From CAZYWA01 sp964650975 [NCBI: uncultured bacterium] (GTDB taxonomy: Bacteria; JADJOY01): a stretch of DNA of 12,108 nucleotides. Within the stretch, counting starts at the first letter, position 1, and the number at the start of each line of letters is the position of its first letter. The notes under the pieces are model-generated. The model worked only from the letters and a program-made list of their open reading frames with translations. It was not told where the DNA came from and did no database searches. The position numbers and the translations under genes are program-made. Location: the NCBI GenBank assembly GCA_964650975.1, contig CAZYWA010000214.1, positions 1 through 12,108 on the forward strand. Direction: 5' to 3'. This document shows positions 7,282 to 12,108 of this stretch, one piece after another.

Positions 7282-7390
7282 GGGTGGCAACCGGACTACC
7301 CGCGGCACATGGAGTCACCCGCTACCGCTGCTTCCTTCCGGACCTGACGGGGTTCACGGAACTCCATTGCGCGGGGCCCGGCCACCACCC
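7282..7390 (-). ncRNA. ffs: Signal recognition particle RNA, small 4.5S type
   Basis: The minus strand contains the near-invariant SRP RNA apical loop and Ffh-binding core, GTCAGGTCCGGAAGGAAGCA (on plus, the block around 7327-7349). The flanks fold into the expected long hairpin: on the 5' side GGGTGG, GGCCGGG, CCGCG and ATGGAGT pair in order with ACTCCAT, CCGCGGG, CCGG and GCC-ACCC on the 3' side. The ends are estimated from that pairing and may be off by several bases, particularly at the 3' end where a G7 run follows. With Ffh it targets membrane and secreted proteins co-translationally. There is no Alu domain. It sits between tRNA-Ser(GGA) and dnaX, as in many bacteria. Confidence 0.95.
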
Positions 7391-7437
7391 GTCGAGGGGC
7401 GGAAGGCTGCGAGCATACGATCGGTACGTGCGGCACG

Positions 7438-7530
7438 TGGCGGAGAGAGTGGGATTTGAACCCACGGTACCCCTTTTGGAGGTACACACGATTTCCAATC
7501 GTGCCCCTTCAGCCGCTCGGGCATCTCTCC
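7438..7530 (-). tRNA. tRNA-Ser(GGA)
   Basis: The class II tRNA cloverleaf is complete. Acceptor GGAGAGA (7524-7530) pairs with TCTCTCC (7442-7448), discriminator G is at 7441 and the CCA end is encoded (7438-7440). The anticodon loop TTGGAAA gives anticodon GGA (7494-7496). The long variable arm has a GTACC/GGTAC stem, as expected for serine. The T arm contains GTTCAAAT. It reads UCC/UCU codons. Confidence 0.97.
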
Positions 7531-7563
7531 TGGTCTGCTCGTGTTCTGCTCCTGGGGTCGTCA

Positions 7564-7653
7564 TGGCGGAGAGAGAGGGATTTGAACCCCCGGTGGAGTT
7601 GCCCCCACAGCGGATTTCGAGTCCGCCGCCTTCAGCCGCTCGGCCATCTCTCC
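7564..7653 (-). tRNA. tRNA-Ser(CGA)
   Basis: This class II tRNA has the same acceptor stem as its neighbour: GGAGAGA (7647-7653) with TCTCTCC, an encoded CCA at 7564-7566 and discriminator G. The anticodon loop CTCGAAA gives anticodon CGA (7617-7619), reading UCG. The D arm is almost identical to that of tRNA-Ser(GGA), 33 bp away, suggesting tandem duplication followed by anticodon and variable-arm divergence. Confidence 0.97.
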
Positions 7654-7674
7654 AAGGTACTGCGTTCTCCACTC

Positions 7675-8202
7675 TCAGGTCCCCTCACCAAGTCGTCGCT
7701 GCCTCAGGTTCCGGAAGAACGTTTGGAGCAGCTCGCGACTGGCCTCCTCTTCGATCTCGCTCATCACCAGGATGCGATGGTTGAGCCGCGGATCGCGCGA
7801 TAGATCGTACAACGAACCGGCCGCCCCCGCCTTGCCGTCCCAGGCCCCGAATACCAGCCGTTGCACCCGCGCCAAGAGCAAGGCGCCCATGCACATCGAG
7901 CACGGCTCGAGCGTGGAATAGATCGTGGCATCGGTGAGCCGCCAGTTGCCGAACCGGAGCGTGGCCTTGCGGACCGCGATCATCTCCGCGTGCGAGGTCG
8001 GGTCCTGGCGCGATTCGGTGCGGTTTCCGCCCCGGGCCACGATGCGGTCGGCCACCACCACCACGCAGCCGATGGGAACCTCTCCCATCTCGCCCGCCCG
8101 CCGCGCCTCTTCCAGCGCCGCCTGCATGAAGAATCGGTCCAGCTCCTCCTGTTGAGGGTAGTTCCGGCCGGCCGTGTCGATCTTGTCGACGTCGAGCTTC
8201 AT
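7675..8202 (-). CDS. tadA: tRNA-specific adenosine-34 deaminase
   Basis: Encodes 175 aa. TadA deaminates A34 to inosine in tRNA-Arg(ACG), allowing it to read CGU, CGC and CGA; it is essential in many bacteria. The cytidine/deoxycytidylate-deaminase fold signature is clear: the zinc ligand and catalytic Glu in HAE (71-73) and the zinc ligands in PCSMC (100-104), preceded by VPIGCVVV (42-49). The ATG at 8202 has no obvious ribosome binding site and gives about 25 residues before the usual family start; an internal Met26 (FFMQAALEEA) is an alternative. The substrate gene, tRNA-Arg(ACG), lies 38 bp upstream on the same strand, and tRNA-Ser(CGA) begins 21 bp downstream, so all are likely in one transcript. 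Confidence 0.95.
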   Translation of the reverse strand: MKLDVDKIDTAGRNYPQQEELDRFFMQAALEEARRAGEMGEVPIGCVVVVADRIVARGGNRTESRQDPTSHAEMIAVRKATLRFGNWRLTDATIYSTLEPCSMCMGALLLARVQRLVFGAWDGKAGAAGSLYDLSRDPRLNHRILVMSEIEEEASRELLQTFFRNLRQRRLGEGT

Positions 8203-8240
8203 GGCCGGCGGGTTTTCCGTGGGCAGGCGACCCCGCCCCC

Positions 8241-8317
8241 TGGCGCGCCCAAGAGGATTCGAACCTCTGACCTTCGGATTCGTAGTCCGACGCTCTATCC
8301 AGCTGAGCTATGGGCGC
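8241..8317 (-). tRNA. tRNA-Arg(ACG)
   Basis: The 77-nt class I tRNA is complete with encoded CCA (8241-8243) and discriminator G at 8244. Acceptor GCGCCCA (8311-8317) pairs with TGGGCGC. The D arm reads TAGCTCAGCTGGATAGAGC, the anticodon loop CTACGAA gives anticodon ACG (8281-8283), and the T arm contains GGTTCGAATCC. It is the substrate of TadA, encoded immediately downstream. Its 5' end is only 20 bp from the integrase stop codon, so its promoter must lie within or beyond the 3' end of the integrase gene. Confidence 0.97.
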
Positions 8318-8337
8318 AGGCTGCTAAGTAGCTGAAA

Positions 8338-9408
8338 TTACGAAGGAACCGCACTCCGATCTGAACACTCGTCGGCCGGCTGGGGCCCGATTGTGATGGA
8401 ATTGTGATAGCCGGGCAAGGCTAGTTGCCGGAGCTCCTCGTCGTCAACGGTGTTGTACCGCTTGAAGACCGCCATCGTCTTGTGGCCGCTCGCCGCCATG
8501 ATCCGGAAGTAGTCGTGGCCGGCCCGTCGCCAGTTGGTGATGGCCGTATGCCGGAGATCGTGGAACCGCAAGTCCTCGATCTTCGCGCCGCGGCAGGCGC
8601 GGTTGAACGCGGCCGTGACTTCCTGCTGTTTGAGGGGCTTCCCGCCCTTCTTGAACACCCACCCGCCCTGGAGCGGGCGCGGAAGACGCCGGAGTTCCTC
8701 GGCCGCTTCCGGCTTGAGCGGCACGGACCGCTGATCACCGGTCTTCGTGTCGCTCGACCGGAGGCGAACAAAGCCCGCCTTCAGGTCCACGCGGTCCCAC
8801 GTGAGCGTGCGGAGCTCGCCCTGGCGCATGGCGGAGTGATAGGCCACCGTGATCATCGAACGAAGCCAAGACGGTCCCACCGTCGTGAGCGCCGCGAGCT
8901 CCTCGGGCGTCGCGATCCGGTTTCGCTCGTTATTCTCGGGCAAGAGCGAGGCGCCCTTCGCCGGGTTCTCCGCGATGACGCCGTCGCGGCAGGCCAGGCT
9001 CAGGAGTTTCTTGAGGCACGCGACCTCGCGGTTGACGGTGGCGGGCTTCGGCGCTCGGGCGCCGCGTTCGCCCTTGTGCAGGCGTGTCTGCTGGTAGGCC
9101 TCGATCCGTGCGGGGCGAAGGTCCGACAGCAACACCGAGCCGAGGTGAACGGTCAGGTGATCCAGGCTGGCCCGGTCACGCTTCCACGTCTTCTTCTTCG
9201 CCTGCGCCCACTCGAGGTACTCAGCCGAGTACTCCCGCAGCATGACCCGTCGCGTGCGGACGTTGAATCGCCCGAGCACGACCTCGGCGCGCCGCTGCTC
9301 GAGGACGCGCTCGGCGAGTTTCCGGCTATGGCCCGCCGGTTCCCGAACCTGCCGGCCGTCGACGGTGAACGAGATCCACCATTTCTGACCTCGCTGGTAG
9401 ACCCCCAC
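8338..9408 (-). CDS. Tyrosine recombinase / phage-type integrase
   Basis: Encodes 356 aa, a usual length for these enzymes, which catalyse site-specific integration and excision. The C-terminal catalytic residues are all present: R195 (SAMRQGELRTL), K222 (DTKTG), H283 and R286 (HDLRHT), H309 (SGHKT) and the nucleophile Y318 (RYNTV). The N-terminus has an arm-binding-like strand region (GQKWWISFTVDG) and a core-binding SAM-like region around 60-150 (YLEWAQAKKKTWKRD...). The start is GTG at 9408: a strong ribosome binding site GGAGGTGAG lies just upstream; the longer frame from TTG at 9426 would put this site inside the gene. The 3' end lies 20 bp from the 5' end of tRNA-Arg. A linear module of Xis-like gene, two unknown genes and then int is transcribed in the same direction. 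Confidence 0.95.
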   Translation of the reverse strand: MGVYQRGQKWWISFTVDGRQVREPAGHSRKLAERVLEQRRAEVVLGRFNVRTRRVMLREYSAEYLEWAQAKKKTWKRDRASLDHLTVHLGSVLLSDLRPARIEAYQQTRLHKGERGARAPKPATVNREVACLKKLLSLACRDGVIAENPAKGASLLPENNERNRIATPEELAALTTVGPSWLRSMITVAYHSAMRQGELRTLTWDRVDLKAGFVRLRSSDTKTGDQRSVPLKPEAAEELRRLPRPLQGGWVFKKGGKPLKQQEVTAAFNRACRGAKIEDLRFHDLRHTAITNWRRAGHDYFRIMAASGHKTMAVFKRYNTVDDEELRQLALPGYHNSITIGPQPADECSDRSAVPS

Positions 9409-9414
9409 GACGCG

Positions 9415-9423
9415 CTCACCTCC
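9415..9423 (-). promoter_or_regulatory. Ribosome binding site deciding the integrase start
   Basis: GGAGGTGAG on the minus strand is the best Shine-Dalgarno match seen in the window. It lies 6 nt from the GTG at 9408 (about 10 nt counted from the GGAGG core), which selects that start over the TTG at 9426. Confidence 0.7.
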
Positions 9424-9633
9424 CAACGGTCACCGGCTCCCTGCTTCGCAGGTGCCGCTGGAGCATTCCTCTCCGGTTGCGAGCAGGATGCACCGGAACC
9501 TCTCTTCAACGCCCGATTCGTCACCTGGCGTCCGGCCGAGCCACCCGACGCACACGCGGGCGACTTTCGTGCACGAGCCCCGGCGGACCCGGAGCACTAC
9601 CCAGAGCACCACGGATTTCTGTGCGCCCTGACA

Positions 9634-9648
9634 TTCCCTCGGAGGGAA
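9634..9648. repeat. Short perfect inverted repeat
   Basis: TTCCCT (9634-9639) and AGGGAA (9643-9648) are perfect reverse complements around CGG, about 225 bp upstream of the integrase start. It could be an operator half-site pair or chance. Confidence 0.4.
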
Positions 9649-9705
9649 GGTCGAATCCCGTGCCTTGACTCGAAGCGATCGATTCCGTAGGTCGCCCCGT
9701 CAATC

Positions 9706-9733
9706 TCGAGACCCGTGACCGCTACGGTCTCGA
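9706..9733. repeat. Inverted repeat with one bulged base
   Basis: TCGAGAC (9706-9712) pairs with GTCTCGA (9727-9733), and CGT (9714-9716) with ACG (9724-9726), leaving C9713 bulged and a 7-nt loop. It lies in the gene-free stretch between the XRE-like gene and the integrase. No T-tract follows on either strand, so a protein-binding site is as likely as a terminator. Confidence 0.5.
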
Positions 9734-9850
9734 TCGAGTGTTGGCCCGCCTCATGGCAGCCGCTCGGCCGTCGCCAGCGCTTCCCGAAAGACTCAGCTTT
9801 CCGCACCCCTCCGAATGTCTGTGCCGGACACGGCCCCTTTGCGCGTCGAC

Positions 9851-10537
9851 CTAGCGTTTGGGGGGCGAGGCGTCCGCTTGCGGATTCGCGTCACCCACGG
9901 CGTCCATGCTTGGGTCGTCCAGGTCCTCCAGGAGCATCGTGGCCACCTCGCGCGTCGGTTCTGCAGCGCGTCCGGCTATTCGTCTGAGTTCGGCCACGTC
10001 GATCTGGTCGGGATAGTCGCTCAGGCTCGGCACCTCCGCGCATACCGCGGCGCCCAAGACGAACCCGACATCGCGGCTCTCTTGGACGTGTGACACGGCC
10101 GCCTGGCGGCAAAGCGCGAGTACATGTTCGATCGCCAGACCCAGGTCCTTGATGACGGAATAGATCCGGACGACGCAGTCCGGTCGCTGCCAGATGCGCA
10201 TCTGCAACTCCCAGAGGGCGTCGCGGGCGTTCCATGCTGTCATGGAGAGCGTTTCGTCGCTCTGATCCCTGAGGCGTTGCTCGGGGCCGCCCAAGGGTGT
10301 CTCGGTGGCTTTTGGCGGACACGCTACCCAGGCTACGCGAGTAATTAACTCGTCCCACACCTCAAAGGCGTCGCGGTTCGATGCCGGCATCTCCGGCTCC
10401 GGGCCTGAACCAAGGCTCGACACTGGTACATCGAGCACCCTGGTGACCCGTCGTGCTTCTTTGCCAGTCGGCGCCGCATTCCCGTTCTCCAGAGCGGATA
10501 GCAGCGGCACGGTCGATGGGATATCGCGGTCCTTCAT
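9851..10537 (-). CDS. Unknown protein with partial XRE-like HTH
   Basis: Encodes 228 aa. Residues about 6-43 (IPSTVPLLSALENG...APT...ARRVTRVLDVPVSSLG) resemble the second half of an XRE/Cro-type helix-turn-helix: recognition-helix region, 'E-N-G' turn, and the 'R-V-T-R-V-L-D-V-P-V' last helix. The first helices seem to be missing, so DNA binding is uncertain. Residues about 95-205 are mainly helical with several Trp (WNARDALWELQMRIW) and no recognised motif; the C-terminus is acidic then Pro/Lys/Arg. The start ATG overlaps the stop of the preceding gene (ATGA, 10534-10537) and has a GAGGA-like site about 4 nt upstream, so the pair is translationally coupled. It may be the regulator or partner of the 253-aa protein. 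Function unknown. Confidence 0.7.
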   Translation of the reverse strand: MKDRDIPSTVPLLSALENGNAAPTGKEARRVTRVLDVPVSSLGSGPEPEMPASNRDAFEVWDELITRVAWVACPPKATETPLGGPEQRLRDQSDETLSMTAWNARDALWELQMRIWQRPDCVVRIYSVIKDLGLAIEHVLALCRQAAVSHVQESRDVGFVLGAAVCAEVPSLSDYPDQIDVAELRRIAGRAAEPTREVATMLLEDLDDPSMDAVGDANPQADASPPKR

Positions 10538-11295
10538 GGCTTCCTCTCTCGATCAACAGGTGCGAAATGATGTTCGCACGGGCATCCAAAGCGTCCTGGG
10601 GAACAACCGACCCCAATGGCGCCCCGAAAGCGGTCGCTGACCGGCTTCAACACATGCGGAGTCCAGACCTCTCCGCATTCCACGCACTCCACCTCCCACC
10701 AAACGTCGTCGGCGTTGAACCTCGCCACGAACTTCTCGTCCTTCCATTCGATGGAACTCGCGCGGGTCGACTGCAACTCGTCGAACAGGTTGATTAGGTC
10801 TGACCCGGACCGTACCCAACCGAACGCGATAGCCCCGGTAGCAGCTCTGAAGGACAGACGGACATCTTCGCCGCCCAGGATGTTGCGTACCTCTGTCTCG
10901 ACAGACTGCCGAAAGTTCTTTGCCTGGGGTTCGGCCAAGCGGAGTTCATCCATCACCTGCGAGATCCATTCCTCATCAGCGCGTTGCCACGAGGAGGTGG
11001 GCCCGGCCTCGACTCCGAGCAAGTCCTGAGCGATCGCACCGGCCAAAGCGACGGACAAGTCGGCCTTGGCTCGCTCCTCAAGTGCGCCCAAGAGGGCCGA
11101 GCTACCGCCGCTCCGGACCCAATCGCCGTCGCCTTTCGCGACCGATCGATCGTACGCCCGACTCGCCGGGGTTGGACCGTTGACATGCCAGTCGCCGATC
11201 GCCAAGGAGAGGCAGTGATAGTCGGCGAGCACGGCCCCGCCGGCCGAGTAGACCGCCGTCGCCGGTGGTGTGAGCAGGTTTCCCACGTCGACCAT
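10534..11295 (-). CDS. Unknown protein with C-terminal Cys/His cluster
   Basis: Encodes 253 aa, not recognised. The N-terminal half (1-120) is of mixed composition (IGDWHVNGPTPASRAYDR at 33-50). The C-terminal region has a likely zinc site: C204-x2-C207-G, W211, then GVGC231 and C238-x-C240-EHH. The spacing C-x2-C-G-x2-W...R-x-G...GC...C recalls treble-clef 'probable zinc-ribbon' domains associated with mobile elements, but this is a resemblance only. Start ATG at 11295 is chosen over a longer frame to 11484 because it has GGGGAG 4 nt upstream and overlaps the stop of the Xis-like gene as TGATG; the longer version would overlap that gene by about 190 bp. It is coupled at both ends, lying in the middle of a three-gene operon. 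Confidence 0.75.
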   Translation of the reverse strand: MVDVGNLLTPPATAVYSAGGAVLADYHCLSLAIGDWHVNGPTPASRAYDRSVAKGDGDWVRSGGSSALLGALEERAKADLSVALAGAIAQDLLGVEAGPTSSWQRADEEWISQVMDELRLAEPQAKNFRQSVETEVRNILGGEDVRLSFRAATGAIAFGWVRSGSDLINLFDELQSTRASSIEWKDEKFVARFNADDVWWEVECVECGEVWTPHVLKPVSDRFRGAIGVGCSPGRFGCPCEHHFAPVDRERKP

Positions 11296-11561
11296 CACGC
11301 TCCCCTTTGATTGATCGCGTCGAGGACTTCGGTGGCTGACACCCCGCCAGAGCCGGCGATCCACTTGTCGATAGCCACCACATCGAACATCAGCCGCCCA
11401 CCATTGACCCGGCGATACGGGATCTGCCCCGCGGCGACGAGGTGATAGATCGCCTTCTCCGAGCGCCGCACGTACCCCGCGCACTCGCGGACCGTCATGT
11501 ACCTCGGCGGCACACCGGCGCCGTCATCCTTCGGCTTTGCCCGCTTCTTGGTCTCCGTCAT
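11295..11561 (-). CDS. Excisionase/AlpA-like HTH DNA-binding protein
   Basis: Encodes 88 aa. Residues about 21-68 fit the winged/MerR-like HTH_17 'excisionase family' pattern: YMTVRECAGYVRRSEKAIYH (21-40), a turn LVAAGQIPYRRV, then GGRLMFDVVAIDKWI (54-68), where the wing strand and 'D-K-W-I' helix are typical. Such proteins direct excision with an integrase or regulate its transcription (Xis, AlpA). The N-terminal about 20 residues are basic and probably flexible. AGGAG at 11568-11572 lies 6 nt upstream of the ATG, giving a confident start. A 16-bp hairpin lies directly before that site. It is the first well-supported gene of the element's operon; its stop shares one base with the next ATG. 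Confidence 0.88.
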   Translation of the reverse strand: MTETKKRAKPKDDGAGVPPRYMTVRECAGYVRRSEKAIYHLVAAGQIPYRRVNGGRLMFDVVAIDKWIAGSGGVSATEVLDAINQRGA

Positions 11562-11574
11562 CGCGATCTCCTCT

Positions 11575-11590
11575 GCCCGGCGTTCCGGGC
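11575..11590. repeat. Inverted repeat just upstream of the Xis-like gene
   Basis: GCCCGG (11575-11580) and CCGGGC (11585-11590) form a perfect 6-bp stem with a CGTT loop, ending two bases from the ribosome binding site of the Xis-like gene. It could modulate translation or be an autoregulatory operator. Confidence 0.5.
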
Positions 11591-11642
11591 GATAAGTGGA
11601 TGCGGTCGAGAATAGGAGGGGCGCGGCGGACGACGTAAACAG

Positions 11643-11819
11643 TCATTGGTCGCACTCGGGGCAGGATCGGACGCGCCCGCCAGCGACGGTTACCGGCCGG
11701 ACATCGTGGGAGTCCCGCCGCGTGGGGTCCCTCGGCACGGACCAGCGCACCGTGGAGTGACGGCCGACGTCGGCGCCCTCGAGCGCCACCCCGGCGAGGG
11801 TGCCCGCCGTGCGCGCCAC
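11643..11819 (-). CDS. Possible small Cys-containing protein
   Basis: A 58-codon frame from GTG 11819 ends ...GRVRSCPECDQ, with AGGAG about 9 nt upstream. The codons of this part end mostly in G or C, and a single CPEC motif could be half of a zinc site. The same frame is open much further upstream and past the window edge, but with a less convincing codon pattern there, so the true start is unclear. It lies about 80 bp upstream of the Xis-like gene on the same strand. Not recognised; may be a non-coding open frame. Confidence 0.3.
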   Translation of the reverse strand: MARTAGTLAGVALEGADVGRHSTVRWSVPRDPTRRDSHDVRPVTVAGGRVRSCPECDQ

Positions 11820-12108
11820 CCACGGCAGCTCCTGTCTCGCTGGTACGCGTCCTGCGCCGCGTGCAACGGAGTCTGCGTTCAGACCCGCCGATGCACGAAC
11901 GAGTCGTCGCGCACGTGGAGAAGACGGCTGGTTCCTGCCGCGCGCAGCGGATCCGCCACTACCATCGAGCCGTGGATTCGGCGGAGCTTCGTCCCAGCCC
12001 GTCGTGCGCTGGATCCGCTGGGCTGCCCTCTCAACGGGCAGCACCGGATGCGAGAACTCGCGCAGGCCGCGGCGAGCACCTCGCCGACGTGGACCGGACC
12101 AACCGGCT
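11820..12108. other. No supported gene; several overlapping short frames
   Basis: Two minus-strand frames overlap here (one ending at 11879, ...FVHRRV; one continuing into the 58-codon frame). Neither has a clear ribosome binding site or recognisable motif within the window. It may be the edge of a gene cut by the window or a decayed one. Nothing else was seen. Confidence 0.3.

Larger units (their letters stand above)
9409..9850. other. Gene-free stretch upstream of the integrase
   Basis: About 440 bp between the end of the XRE-like gene and the integrase start contain only short frames without ribosome binding sites or recognisable protein. It holds two inverted repeats (9634-9648 and 9706-9733) and an imperfect tandem repeat on the minus strand of GTGCTCtGGGTa / GTGCTCcGGGTc (about 9588-9611). 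It probably contains the integrase promoter and may carry integrase or excisionase binding sites. Confidence 0.4.
8338..12108. mobile_element. Integrated element (genomic island or prophage-like), left edge
   Basis: From the tRNA-Arg gene to the right edge the content changes from housekeeping to accessory: a tyrosine integrase abutting a tRNA gene, an excisionase/AlpA-like HTH protein and unrecognised small genes. Integrase, tRNA and Xis-like protein together are the classical signature of an integrated element. No structural phage, conjugation or replication gene is visible. No second copy of a tRNA-Arg segment was found inside the window, so the other attachment site and the element's true extent lie outside; the left boundary is presumed to be in or next to tRNA-Arg. 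Confidence 0.75.

Noticed and set aside
5793-7784. 663-codon open frame on the plus strand
   Set aside because: It runs antisense through dnaX, the SRP RNA and both serine tRNAs, which no real gene would do.
9643-9662. T-arm-like segment (GGTCGAATCCC) that might be a tRNA remnant or attachment site
   Set aside because: Stem and loop lengths do not fit a T arm, no acceptor or anticodon arm is nearby, and it does not match the tRNA-Arg sequence.
8425-9690. 421-codon open frame on the plus strand
   Set aside because: It is antisense to the integrase, whose catalytic residues are all intact; the composition is that of a shadow.
11524-11646. 40-codon frame (MTVYVVRRAPP...) overlapping the start of the Xis-like gene
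   Set aside because: Although its ATG overlaps the stop of the 58-codon frame, it has a poor ribosome binding site and overlaps the well-supported Xis-like start by 38 bp.
8338-12108. A second copy of part of tRNA-Arg as the other attachment site
   Set aside because: Searching by eye for segments such as TGGGCGC or GCTCTATCC found none to the right of the integrase, so the far end is taken to be outside the window.

Overview
The window is high-GC DNA from a Gram-negative-type bacterium. It encodes a predicted lipoprotein, a predicted outer-membrane beta-barrel protein and a short 4.5S-class SRP RNA without an Alu extension. The phylum cannot be fixed from the sequence; a myxobacterial or other 'deltaproteobacterial'-like lineage is a guess based on GC content and gene style. 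Almost everything lies on the minus strand.

From left to right: the start of an unrecognised minus-strand gene (1-81); one plus-strand gene for a protein with three zinc ribbons (189-1817); a convergent intergenic region packed with hairpins (1818-2042); then a long compact minus-strand housekeeping block. In transcription order (from 8317 down) the block is tRNA-Arg(ACG), tadA, tRNA-Ser(CGA), tRNA-Ser(GGA), SRP RNA (ffs), dnaX, ybaB/ebfC, a neutral-ceramidase-like lipoprotein, and an outer-membrane beta-barrel protein. The tadA / tRNA-Ser / SRP RNA / dnaX / ybaB order matches the classical bacterial neighbourhood (for example the B. subtilis origin region), but recR, which normally follows ybaB, is absent. 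In its place are two envelope genes coupled to the housekeeping genes by 4-nt start/stop overlaps. TadA converts A34 of tRNA-Arg(ACG) to inosine, and that tRNA gene lies just 38 bp upstream of tadA.

From 8338 to the right edge is a different kind of DNA: a tyrosine integrase abutting the 5' end of tRNA-Arg, about 440 bp without a convincing gene, then an apparent operon (transcribed leftward) of an excisionase/AlpA-like HTH protein, an unrecognised 253-aa protein with a C-terminal Cys/His cluster, and a 228-aa protein with an incomplete XRE-like HTH. This is the edge of an integrated genetic element whose far end lies outside the window. The two uncharacterised cargo proteins, and the placement of the integrase on the 5' rather than the 3' side of the tRNA, are its most interesting aspects.

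No CRISPR array, rRNA or insertion sequence was seen. Many long open frames opposite the real genes are GC-driven shadows and were left out.
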